A stretch of DNA of 64,000 bases, taken from Flavobacteriaceae bacterium (lineage in GTDB: Bacteria; Bacteroidota; Bacteroidia; Flavobacteriales; Flavobacteriaceae). The first letter of the stretch is position 1; every line of letters starts with the position of its first letter. A program made the translations under genes and the position numbers. Below are positions 28,341-36,693 of this stretch, in pieces. The notes beneath the pieces are model-generated. The model saw nothing but the letters and a program-made list of their open reading frames with translations. It was not told the DNA's origin and searched no databases. The stretch is taken from NCBI GenBank assembly GCA_028284005.1, contig JANQSO010000013.1, forward strand, positions 37,996-101,995, written 5' to 3'.

Positions 28341-28354
28341 TGACATATATGTCA
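28341..28354. promoter_or_regulatory. perfect 14-bp palindrome TGACATATATGTCA
   Basis: This is a perfect dyad just after heptad array D, 207 bases before the CHAT gene. Its half-site TGACA with 4-base spacing resembles sites of Crp/Fnr-type or other dimeric regulators. A related imperfect copy lies at 28413-28426. Confidence 0.45.
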
Positions 28355-28412
28355 ATAAAAATTAAGAGATATATTTTTAAATGTTGATTTTCAGTGCTAA
28401 AAATTATAATAT

Positions 28413-28426
28413 TGTCATATAGGTCA
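28413..28426. promoter_or_regulatory. second, imperfect copy of the TGACA dyad
   Basis: TGTCATATAGGTCA here reads TGACCTATATGACA on the other strand and matches the dyad at 28341-28354 in 12 of 14 positions. The centres are 72 bases apart. It may form a two-site operator for the CHAT gene. Confidence 0.4.
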
Positions 28427-28561
28427 ATTATCTTAAAAGGATATAGAAAACACTCCGGGTAAATTTCTGTTGTGTTTTTTGATGAATACGTAAAGAAAAT
28501 ACCAGATTACAAACTCACTATATAATTAGTATCTTAGAGTACTTATAATGCAGGTAGCAAA

Positions 28562-31537
28562 ATGAAAAGAATAACAGTCCTTCTGTTCTTTGTGGTCGCT
28601 CCTTATTGGGGAGCTGCACAATCTTCCTGTGACATCAAGAGCCAATTGCTTCAGGTTGAAGATCTGAACATTGCCGGAGAATTTGAAAAAGCACTGGCCA
28701 AAACCGATAACCTTTTGACCTGCACATCTATTTCTGAAATGGAAGTCGTTAAAATAAGCATCGCCCAATACAAACTACACCGTAATACCCTTAGAAACAG
28801 AAAAGCGAGTACCGCACTTTTAAAAGCGATCACTATTTTGCACAGGAAAGGAGAAAGTCCGGACCTTGACACAAAATTGCTACTGGCAGAAAGTTATGCC
28901 CTTCGTGGCGACGCCAAAAATTTTGAAAATAGCATCAAATCCATTGAAGACACTATTTTACAGCCTTCATTTACAAATGATTACTATACCGGACGCTACC
29001 ATTTAATAAAACACTATGGTATGGATGGTGATGCCTTTCCGGTGGAACGGGTATCTCATTTACAAAAGGCGTTGCAACTGTTTGAGAAAAGTAATGAAGT
29101 TCCTGTTTATTATTTGGGCAATGCATTGCGGGCCCTGGGGAATCTGAATCGGTCGGAAGGAGATTTTGACAGGTCCGCTTCCTACTATCTCCGGGAACTA
29201 GCATTATACGGGGCTCATTACAAACCCGAACATTTTAATATTTCTATCTGCAACTACAACCTGGGCGGGGTATATTACGAAAAACTGGAGTACCAAAAAG
29301 CTCTGGACCATTTTTTGGCTGCCCATAAGGTATGGGTGAATACCTATGAACCCGGGAACTACAGAATGCGTAGCCTCAATGAAGCTATTGGTGATATGTA
29401 CTGGGAACTGAATGACATGGAAAACGCACTCACCTATTTTAACTATGCGGTCACCGATGAAGAAGCTATCAATAACGACACCAGTGAGCATACCCTTACA
29501 CAAGCTGACAGCCTATTTGAAAAAGGCAATTACGCCACAGCTATCAACTATTATGAAAAAGCTGTAAAATGGCGTGAAAATACCTATGGAAAAGAGCATA
29601 TGCTTACCGGCGCCTGTAAAAATTTTGTAGCACGTGCCCTGCGTTCTTCGGGAGATATAAGAGCTTCATTGGATGAATATCAGGAAGTGATCAATATATT
29701 GGTAGCCGAAATGTCAGGGACCTCCTGGTATGAAAACCCCACGATGGATATGAAGATCCAATCCTATCAATATTTATTGGAAGCACTCACGGCCAAAGGG
29801 GAATTACTGAAAGAATTATATACTGAAACAAATGACCGGAAAGATCTTGAAGCTGCTCTGAATACCCAGGAAACTGCCATTCAACTACTCGAAAAGATAA
29901 AGAACAACTATATGTCTGAAGCATCCCGGTTCTTCTGGACGTCACATACTATTTCGCTCATTGAAGAAAGTATAGATACTGCTTCAAAATTGTACGAGAT
30001 CACGAATGACACTGGTTATATTGAAAAAGCATTTAACTTTTCCGAACGAAGTAAATCCCTTCTCCTGCTAGCCTCTTTATACGACCATGAGAATACTGCC
30101 TTTGCGAATGTCCCTGCCGAATTGCTTGCGGAAGAAAAAAGATTGAAAAATGCCATCACCGAGTATTCCGGACGTATTAAAAGCGAAGAAAAAAGGTGTG
30201 CCCAGGTACGGGATAAAATGTTGAAATTGTACAAGGACAAATTGCAATCGCTCCAAAACGAATATGACCTGTTGGTAACTACGATCAAAACAGATCACAA
30301 AGAGTATTATGAATTGAAATATGACAGCCAGATCGCTTCAGTGCAGGAGATCAGGGATCAGTTATTGACGGACAATACCTCTCTGACAGCTTATTTTTCG
30401 GGTAAAAAAAGTATTGTGGTCTTTTATATTTCCGAAGAAGATATCCGGATGCGTACTATTGAAAATGCTTCGGAAGTATTTGAAGAGGCTATCCGGTTTT
30501 TTTCAGAAACAAGTGAGCAACAGCAAATTCAAAATCGCCCACAGGAAGCGTATGAAAACTATAAAAGGCTTGCCTTCAGCTTATATAAAAAATTGTTGCA
30601 GCCGGAATTGATTTCAGAAAAGCAAAAAAGGCTTATCATTATTCCGGACGGAAACCTCTCCTATCTTCCTTTTGAAGCTCTTTTAACGGAAGATACCGGA
30701 AATAGTAAAAGAGATTACAGTACGCTCCCCTATTTACTGAATGACCGGGCTGTATCGTATGTACCTTCTGCATCTATTGCATTGTTGAACCAGGCACCTA
30801 AAAAGGCCTTCACCAAATACTTTGGTTTTGCACCTAGCTACGAGGGACAGGAATATACAGACACACGAAAAAAACTGGCAAATCTAAGGTACAATCAGCC
30901 CGAAGTGATCTTCGCTACAGAACTTTTCAATGGCAAAAGCTGGACCGGAAGCCGGGTTACCGAAGACTTGTTAAAAAATAATTCCTCCACTGCCGGTATC
31001 CTGCATCTTGCTATGCACGGGGAAGTGGAAGATGAACATCCTCTGCTGTCAAAATTATATTTTAATGTTTCGGAAGAAGATGACGGTATGCTGCACACTT
31101 ACGAGATCTACAACATGATGATCCCTGCTCAATTGGTACTGTTAAGCGCTTGCAATACCGCAAAAGGAAAACTGATACGCGGGGAAGGAATTTTAAGTTT
31201 AGAGCGTGCTTTTCAATATGCGGGAAGCAGGTCGTTGTTATCTACCTTATGGACGGTAGATGATGAGGCCTCCTCGCAACTCACCCAATTGTTCCTTGAG
31301 AATATTAAAGAAGGTAAAACAAAGGATATTGCGCTTCAGCATGCAAAATTAGAGTATCTAAAGATTGCCAAACCGGAAGCATTACACCCTTTTTACTGGA
31401 GTAGCTTTAAACTTACCGGGAATACCAAAGCGTTGGAAAATAATTCGAAAAAAGCCTATTTCTATATTGCTATGGGAATCATTCTATTGGGGTTGGGAAT
31501 TTTCCGTTACTCCCGAAAAAACAAAAAAGCGGCTTAA
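28562..31537 (+). CDS. exported TPR-CHAT caspase-like protease
   Basis: The 991-residue protein has a signal peptide ending GAAQS (about 20). Tetratricopeptide-like helical repeats run from roughly residue 25 to 450 (for example EKGNYATAINYYEKAVKWREN), followed by a charged coiled segment (about 520-590). The C-terminal CHAT domain starts near LIIIPDGNLSYLPFEALL. The catalytic pair is HLAMHGE (His819) and LLSACNTAKG (Cys864), both present. A final transmembrane helix (IAMGIILLGLGIF) with a basic tail anchors it, so the protease would face the periplasm. Its stop overlaps the stop of the convergent anti-sigma gene. CHAT proteins with TPRs include defence and death effectors, but an exported one points to envelope signalling. 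Confidence 0.9.
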   Translation: MKRITVLLFFVVAPYWGAAQSSCDIKSQLLQVEDLNIAGEFEKALAKTDNLLTCTSISEMEVVKISIAQYKLHRNTLRNRKASTALLKAITILHRKGESPDLDTKLLLAESYALRGDAKNFENSIKSIEDTILQPSFTNDYYTGRYHLIKHYGMDGDAFPVERVSHLQKALQLFEKSNEVPVYYLGNALRALGNLNRSEGDFDRSASYYLRELALYGAHYKPEHFNISICNYNLGGVYYEKLEYQKALDHFLAAHKVWVNTYEPGNYRMRSLNEAIGDMYWELNDMENALTYFNYAVTDEEAINNDTSEHTLTQADSLFEKGNYATAINYYEKAVKWRENTYGKEHMLTGACKNFVARALRSSGDIRASLDEYQEVINILVAEMSGTSWYENPTMDMKIQSYQYLLEALTAKGELLKELYTETNDRKDLEAALNTQETAIQLLEKIKNNYMSEASRFFWTSHTISLIEESIDTASKLYEITNDTGYIEKAFNFSERSKSLLLLASLYDHENTAFANVPAELLAEEKRLKNAITEYSGRIKSEEKRCAQVRDKMLKLYKDKLQSLQNEYDLLVTTIKTDHKEYYELKYDSQIASVQEIRDQLLTDNTSLTAYFSGKKSIVVFYISEEDIRMRTIENASEVFEEAIRFFSETSEQQQIQNRPQEAYENYKRLAFSLYKKLLQPELISEKQKRLIIIPDGNLSYLPFEALLTEDTGNSKRDYSTLPYLLNDRAVSYVPSASIALLNQAPKKAFTKYFGFAPSYEGQEYTDTRKKLANLRYNQPEVIFATELFNGKSWTGSRVTEDLLKNNSSTAGILHLAMHGEVEDEHPLLSKLYFNVSEEDDGMLHTYEIYNMMIPAQLVLLSACNTAKGKLIRGEGILSLERAFQYAGSRSLLSTLWTVDDEASSQLTQLFLENIKEGKTKDIALQHAKLEYLKIAKPEALHPFYWSSFKLTGNTKALENNSKKAYFYIAMGIILLGLGIFRYSRKNKKAA

Positions 31538-32280
31538 TCCCTTATCTTCTTTTTAAGGATCTCTTCTGCTTTTTGGTATTGATAGGTTTGCGCTTCCACA
31601 ATGTTTTCAAAAACCAAAATAGCTTCTTCGTTTTTGCCAAGTTTCAGAAGTAGTAATCCTTTATACCAGGTTGCTTGCTGAGTATAGTCATTATCACTTT
31701 GCAAAACGGTTTCAAAATTGTTTAAGGCGGTCTGATAGTCCGGGGCTTCCACCTCCAGCATACTCATTCCTGTATAAAAAGCCACTAAATATTGCGGTAT
31801 TTCTTTTTCCGCTTTGGAAAAATATACAATTGCCTCCTCATGCTCTTGTTTACGGTAATATTCAGTGGCCTTTTTCCAGTTGGTTAATTCGTTTGTTCCT
31901 GTGTCGCGTATCACAGATGGAGCTTTATAGGTCTCATAATAGTTAGTGTATATGGCATCACCGCTAATTCCATTGTTAAATATAAGCCATTGATATACTC
32001 CAAAGAATATGATCAGCATAGCAGCTATGGGAAAAGCCCTTTTCACCCATAAAGGTTTTATGCTACCTTTCCGGGCTGGTTCTTCCTCAAAGGATTCCAG
32101 TTTTTCTTTAAGTTCCAATCGCCCTGCCTGTGTGATAAGCTTCCGGGCAGTGACCATCGCTCCGTAGCTTTCAGATAAGTTACGGTCTGTAGCCAAACGG
32201 TGTTCAAAGTCACGTATCTCACTTTCGGTCATCTTGCCATCCAAATACCGTTCAATTTCTATGTCGTAAGAGTCATTCAT
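31534..32280 (-). CDS. TPR-containing membrane anti-sigma factor
   Basis: The 248-residue protein has a cytoplasmic N-terminal domain (IERYLDGKMTESEIRDFEHRL, the usual start of Bacteroidota anti-sigma-like proteins). One transmembrane helix follows (about 87-105, FPIAAMLIIFFGVYQWLIF), then a periplasmic TPR region (WKKATEYYRKQEHEEAIVYFSKAEKE onward). It overlaps the sigma factor gene by 8 bases, the standard sigma/anti-sigma layout. It probably holds the ECF factor until a periplasmic signal reaches the TPR part. The CHAT protein that converges on it also has periplasmic TPRs and could bind or cut it. Confidence 0.85.
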   Translation of the reverse strand: MNDSYDIEIERYLDGKMTESEIRDFEHRLATDRNLSESYGAMVTARKLITQAGRLELKEKLESFEEEPARKGSIKPLWVKRAFPIAAMLIIFFGVYQWLIFNNGISGDAIYTNYYETYKAPSVIRDTGTNELTNWKKATEYYRKQEHEEAIVYFSKAEKEIPQYLVAFYTGMSMLEVEAPDYQTALNNFETVLQSDNDYTQQATWYKGLLLLKLGKNEEAILVFENIVEAQTYQYQKAEEILKKKIRD

Positions 32281-32827
32281 ATGCCTTTAATACATTTATT
32301 AGCTTAGGCCTTTCTACAATGAGTTGTTTCAGTTTTTGCAAGCATTTGTATTTTTTGTTCCTTACTACCTGTTCACTGCTAAAATTCCCCTGAGCCGTTA
32401 TTTCTTTCATCGATGCATTGTGATACAGGCTCTCTATCAATATCTTTTTACAAACATCCCCTAATTTCGTCAATACCTCAAGTATACCTGCTTTCTCTTC
32501 TTCATTTATCATTCTAGCCAAAGTACTTCTGTCAAATTCATCTGTCTCCAGTTCCTGGTGGTGAAAATCCCTGGTTTTGTTCTTCTTTAGCTGATTCAAC
32601 CATTTGAACCTGGCAATGGAATACAAATAGGTACTAATGGCACTCTCTCCTTTAAATTTTTGATCCCGGACATTTTCGTAAAAAGCGATCACAGTTTCCT
32701 GAAAAATATCTTTCGCTTCATCTGCAGAGCCACTATTGCTCATTATAAAAGAGCAGATCCTCTCCCTATTGGCTGTATAAATATGCCGAAGAGCTTTATC
32801 TCTTTGCTGAGAATTACTCTGCATCAT
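32273..32827 (-). CDS. ECF-type RNA polymerase sigma factor
   Basis: The 184-residue sigma-70 family protein has region 2 (SADEAKDIFQETVIAFYENV and STYLYSIARFKWLNQLKK) and a region 4 HTH (MKEITAQGNFSSEQVVRNKKYKCLQ). It belongs to the Bacteroidota ECF group that is followed by an anti-sigma gene. It directs RNA polymerase to a small regulon, probably including itself and perhaps the divergent exported-protein genes from 33003, whose upstream region lacks a convincing TANNTTTG element. Confidence 0.92.
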   Translation of the reverse strand: MMQSNSQQRDKALRHIYTANRERICSFIMSNSGSADEAKDIFQETVIAFYENVRDQKFKGESAISTYLYSIARFKWLNQLKKNKTRDFHHQELETDEFDRSTLARMINEEEKAGILEVLTKLGDVCKKILIESLYHNASMKEITAQGNFSSEQVVRNKKYKCLQKLKQLIVERPKLINVLKAYE

Positions 32828-33002
32828 TTCTATAAGCGCGCTATCTGATGTTCCGGTTTTAATAGTATGTACGTTTTGAAACCCCGTTTGTAATAAAAAT
32901 AATTAAAAAATATTGAAAAGGTGGTTACAAAGCCAAGTTTCAAAATGACATAGTTATGAAGAATCCCCAAAAATAAAATTATAACCCTTTAAACAACTTT
33001 GT

Positions 33003-33488
33003 ATGAAACAACAAAAACTAATTGGATGCATTTGTACACTTCTCTTGTTAGGAGCAACAAATCTGCTGGCACAGCAAAATACTGTGGCATCGGGAGGAGA
33101 TGCTTCCGGAAGTGGTGGAAGTCTGAGCTATTCTATTGGACAAATAGATTATGTACAGGCAACAGGAAGTGGCGGAACCGCTAACCAAGGAGTACAGCAG
33201 CCTTTCGAGATATTTATTCTGGGCGTGGACACATTCCCGAACATACACCTCACGGCAAGTGTATATCCTAATCCTACAGTAAGTAGCGTCACTTTAAAGA
33301 TCACTGAGCTTGCGACGGAAACTCTTTCCTTCCGGCTATATGACCTTTCGGGAAGGCTTGTTCTGGAAAATTCAATTGTTACTGAAGAAACCAATATCTC
33401 TATGGAGAGGTTGTCTTCAACCATTTATGTATTGAATGTCTTCGACAGAAATTCTCTTTTAAAAACCTTTAAAATCATTAAAAAATAA
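33003..33488 (+). CDS. small T9SS-exported protein
   Basis: This is a 161-residue precursor with a signal peptide ending LLAQ. The short mature module QNTVASGGDASGSGGSLSYSI through GQIDYVQATG and NQGVQQPFEI is a repeated theme in Bacteroidota surface proteins. A type A T9SS sorting domain follows (ASVYPNPTVSSVTLK through FKIIKK). It probably ends up on the cell surface. It is followed after 12 bases by the beta-structured protein gene and is divergent from the ECF sigma gene. The molecular function is unknown. Confidence 0.82.
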   Translation: MKQQKLIGCICTLLLLGATNLLAQQNTVASGGDASGSGGSLSYSIGQIDYVQATGSGGTANQGVQQPFEIFILGVDTFPNIHLTASVYPNPTVSSVTLKITELATETLSFRLYDLSGRLVLENSIVTEETNISMERLSSTIYVLNVFDRNSLLKTFKIIKK

Positions 33489-33500
33489 AATCTATACACG

Positions 33501-35315
33501 ATGAAAAAAATAATTACACTATTGATCGCAGTATTAACTACTGCAGGTTTATTTGCCCAGGCTCCGGAAAAAATGGGCTATCAGGCTGTTGTCAGAGATG
33601 CAGGTGGTGCCCTGATCACCGATACGACAGTAGGCATGCAGGCAAGTATACTAGCAGGTTCGCCAACAGGTACGGCAGTATATGTAGAAACGCATACTCC
33701 TACTTCCAATGCAAATGGATTGATCACTGTTGAAATTGGAACCGGAACTATTGTATCGGGAGCTTTTGCCTCTATTGATTGGGAAGGAAGCACATATTAT
33801 ATTAAAACAGAGATCGATCCGGCAGGAGGAACAAGTTATACTATAGAGGCAACCACACAATTGATCAGTGTTCCCTATGCCTTATTAGCTGAAAATGTAG
33901 AACATAAGAACACTTTGGACGAGGCCTATGACGAAGGTGGGCCCGGACTTGGAAGAGTCATTACTGCCGATGCGGGAAAAGTTGAGATCGTCTCCACCGG
34001 AAACAGGGCATTAGAGATCACTGTAGACACAGACTATACAGGCTTGTATGTTGAAGGTCCTACAGGAGTGGACCAAGCCGGAATTTATGCAATTGCCGGC
34101 GGAGATGCATATAGTATCTGGGGAACCAATACAGGGTCCAGATCTGCACTCTATGGATTTCATGATGGTGCCGGAAACGGATTGAATATTTATCATGAAG
34201 GAACCGGAAAAGGGATTTTTGTGGAGAATGCCGGAACAGGTGCCGGACTGGATATCTTTAACGGTGATCCTTTAAGTATGGCATCTGCCATTATAGCGAC
34301 AACCGGAGGTAGAGGAAGTGTTGCTTTTTTCAATACGGATGATAATAACGCCAATGCATCAACAACACTGGTCACCAACAATATGGGAACCGGAAGTGTT
34401 GCCGAATTCATCATAACCGATGAAGCCGCAGGGAAAGTGAACGCAAGCCCTGCCGTAGTTGTAGCATCAAACGGGAAAGGCCCCGGTATCAATGTGAATA
34501 TCATGAATGCCGCTGCGGGAGGTGATTCCAATACCGAGCCCGGAATTTTTGTGAAACACGAAGGCTATGGTAAAGCAGGGTATTTTGAAACTGACAAATC
34601 CGACAATACCTCGGAGACAGTAGAGATCATCAATAAAGGATCCGGTCATGGATTGCATATTGACAGTTTTGACAATCCGGGTGTGAATGTTGAAGCGGCA
34701 CTTTATGTGGAACAGGCCAATTCTTCTACGGTTTCTACTTTAGGCAGAACCGCTGTTTTTGACCTGCATCCGGCAGGAACATCGGCAGATTCAGCCGTTT
34801 TGATCCGGTCCGGAGCTACCTCGGCCTCCAGTAGTGCATTACGGGTGATCGCAGCATCTACTGCAAACCTCGCAGCTGTATTTGAAGGCGATGTGGAAGT
34901 GTCTTCAGATATTACTATTGGAGGAATGATGAGTGCCGCCGCCAAAGCATTTAAAATAGACCACCCACTGGATCCGGACAATAAATACCTGGTCCATAAT
35001 TCAATCGAAAGCAACGAACGGATCAATATATATAGTGGAAATATTACAACAGATGATAAAGGCTTTGCCACGGTTCAACTTCCAGACTATATGAGCGCAC
35101 TGAACAAAGATTTTAAATACCAACTGACCATTGTAGATAAAACCTTCGCGCAGGCCATTATCTGGGAACCTCTGCAAACCGAAAACAACTCCTTTGTAAT
35201 TAAAACAAATATTCCCGGGATCTCCGTAAGCTGGCAGATCACCGGAACACGACAAGATACCTGGGCACTGGAAAATCCAATGCAGGTAGAGATAGCTAAA
35301 AATGAGGGGTTATAA
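33501..35315 (+). CDS. exported repetitive beta-structured (tail-fibre-like) protein
   Basis: The 604-residue protein has a signal peptide ending GLFAQ. An N-terminal module starts APEKMGYQAVVRDAGGAL, a known start of many Bacteroidota exported proteins. The centre is long, Gly/Ala/Thr-rich and repetitive (GTGKGIFVENAGTGAGLDIF, GPGINVNIMNAAAGG and similar), as in beta-helical fibres. The C-terminal module KAFKIDHPLDPDNKYLVHN through PGISVSWQITGTRQDTWA recurs at the end of tail-fibre-like exported proteins in several phyla. No T9SS sorting domain is visible. It is probably a surface fibre. It shares an operon with 33003-33488 and has a terminator at 35343-35372. Confidence 0.8.
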   Translation: MKKIITLLIAVLTTAGLFAQAPEKMGYQAVVRDAGGALITDTTVGMQASILAGSPTGTAVYVETHTPTSNANGLITVEIGTGTIVSGAFASIDWEGSTYYIKTEIDPAGGTSYTIEATTQLISVPYALLAENVEHKNTLDEAYDEGGPGLGRVITADAGKVEIVSTGNRALEITVDTDYTGLYVEGPTGVDQAGIYAIAGGDAYSIWGTNTGSRSALYGFHDGAGNGLNIYHEGTGKGIFVENAGTGAGLDIFNGDPLSMASAIIATTGGRGSVAFFNTDDNNANASTTLVTNNMGTGSVAEFIITDEAAGKVNASPAVVVASNGKGPGINVNIMNAAAGGDSNTEPGIFVKHEGYGKAGYFETDKSDNTSETVEIINKGSGHGLHIDSFDNPGVNVEAALYVEQANSSTVSTLGRTAVFDLHPAGTSADSAVLIRSGATSASSSALRVIAASTANLAAVFEGDVEVSSDITIGGMMSAAAKAFKIDHPLDPDNKYLVHNSIESNERINIYSGNITTDDKGFATVQLPDYMSALNKDFKYQLTIVDKTFAQAIIWEPLQTENNSFVIKTNIPGISVSWQITGTRQDTWALENPMQVEIAKNEGL

Positions 35316-35342
35316 GAGTTCCACGTGAACTTGCTAACCAGG

Positions 35343-35372
35343 AAAAGAGCCGTTCCATAGCGGCTCTTTTTT
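35343..35372 (+). terminator. intrinsic terminator of the 33003-35315 unit
   Basis: A 10-bp stem (AAAAGAGCCG with CGGCTCTTTT) and 8-nt loop are followed by T residues. It also reaches the end of the convergent glycosyltransferase gene. Confidence 0.8.
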
Positions 35373-36594
35373 ATGTTGCACTGTTCTTCGCCTCGATCCA
35401 TTTGCTCATATAGCGTGTACTTTGCATTGTTTGATGCCGGAGAATCTCACCTATAAAATTTTGGGCACGGTGTTCATGTAAATGCTTCCCCAGTTTAAAA
35501 AGAAATTCTTTAAAGGCTTCGGAAAAAAGGTCTTTGCGAAATCGCTTTTCAATAATATTGAAACCGCTTTTTTGTGCTCCCAGCCATTCAGTTTTGTTAT
35601 TGTAAAGCGCAACCGAAGCATCCACAAAACCGGTCACCGTATCTGAAACCTTTCCCGAAAAAGGAAGTTCGCCATGCATTCCTTCTGCTCCCATGGAAGT
35701 AGTCACCGAAGGTGTTCCGTACAACATTGCGTCCAGTAATTTTCCTTTTAATCCTGCGCCAAACCGTAAGGGAGCCAGACAAACCTTTGCTTTTTGCATT
35801 ACTTCAGACACACTTTCTGCCCATCCTTCAATAAGAAATCCTTCCTTTTCATTGTGCAGTTCAAGGATCTGCCGGGGTGCATATGCGCCATAAATATGAA
35901 GTTTCGCTTCAGGCAGTTCTTTTTTTATAAGCGGCCAGACTTCTTTTTTTAAATACAGGACCGAATCTACATTGGGTGCATGCAATAGATTTCCAATCGT
36001 TATGAAATTCGACCGTTCTTCAAAAGGAAGGGCTTCTTCCGAGAATGTTTCAATGATAAAAGGTAAGTAAAAGAGTATCTCAACAGGAATTTTAAAGGTA
36101 TGTCGCAAAAGCTCCATTTCCGTTTCCGAAATGATCAACGACAGATCACTTCGCAAAATACTCGCCAGTTCCCGTTTAGCAGTTTCGGTAAAAAGCTTTG
36201 CTGCTTCAACCGGAATAGTATCTTTAACAGCTACTTTACGGGCCTTTCTTAAAAAATGCAGATCTTCCGTATCTAAGATCCGTATTGCATCGGGGCAGTG
36301 TTCAGCAACCCGCCATCCAAATTGTTCTTCGGTAATATAGCGGTCAAAAAGTACTGTAGTGGGTTTCAATTCTGAAACAAATTCATCAAAAGATGCATGA
36401 TTTAACTGAATAGACACAACCGCTATTCCCAGGCGTTTGAGGTTTACTGCTCTTTCTGATGCCAGCGCAGTACTTGCGAAAGTGATCTCGTAGCCAGATT
36501 CGGCAAACAATTCGATGAGTTGCATCATCCTGCAACCGGCAGCTGTAGTAGCCGGTTCGGGGAAGGTATGACCAATGATCAGCAGTTTTTTCAA
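35371..36594 (-). CDS. glycosyltransferase (group 1, GT-B fold)
   Basis: The protein begins KKLLIIGHTFPEPATTAAG and has a GT-B fold. Its C-terminal half shows SNFITIGNLLHAPNVDSVLY, KLHIYGAYAP and APLRFGAGLKGKLLDAMLYGTPSVTT, the nucleotide-sugar-binding region of GT4-like enzymes. The substrate is not clear; cell-surface polysaccharide or protein glycosylation is likely. The start is uncertain. An ATG at 36619-36621 would add nine codons but touches an excellent promoter (-7 TATATTTG at 36611-36618), so its message would lack that codon. I prefer the TTG at 36592-36594, which gives 407 residues. Confidence 0.85.
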   Translation of the reverse strand: MKKLLIIGHTFPEPATTAAGCRMMQLIELFAESGYEITFASTALASERAVNLKRLGIAVVSIQLNHASFDEFVSELKPTTVLFDRYITEEQFGWRVAEHCPDAIRILDTEDLHFLRKARKVAVKDTIPVEAAKLFTETAKRELASILRSDLSLIISETEMELLRHTFKIPVEILFYLPFIIETFSEEALPFEERSNFITIGNLLHAPNVDSVLYLKKEVWPLIKKELPEAKLHIYGAYAPRQILELHNEKEGFLIEGWAESVSEVMQKAKVCLAPLRFGAGLKGKLLDAMLYGTPSVTTSMGAEGMHGELPFSGKVSDTVTGFVDASVALYNNKTEWLGAQKSGFNIIEKRFRKDLFSEAFKEFLFKLGKHLHEHRAQNFIGEILRHQTMQSTRYMSKWIEAKNSAT

Positions 36595-36610
36595 TCTTAA
36601 CCTTTTACAG

Positions 36611-36643
36611 CAAATATACATTTTGTCATTCAGAGTGAGCAAA
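36611..36643 (-). promoter_or_regulatory. probable promoter of the glycosyltransferase gene
   Basis: On the minus strand TTTG (36640-36643), a 21-base spacer and TATATTTG (36611-36618) match the Bacteroidota -33/-7 consensus in every defined base. The -33 element lies inside the palindromic repeat 36621-36693. Confidence 0.65.
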
Positions 36644-36693
36644 GCAACACTAAGAACCTTAGAGATTCCTCACATTCGGTCGGAATGACAAAA
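36621..36693. repeat. dispersed palindromic intergenic element
   Basis: The ends form an 11-bp perfect inverted repeat (TTTTGTCATTC at 36621-36631 with GAATGACAAAA at 36683-36693). Part of the right half recurs at 26451-26480. Elements of this general look (GTCATTC to GGAATGAC) are common between genes in Bacteroidota. It fills the gap exactly up to the stop codon of the following lipoprotein gene. Confidence 0.7.
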
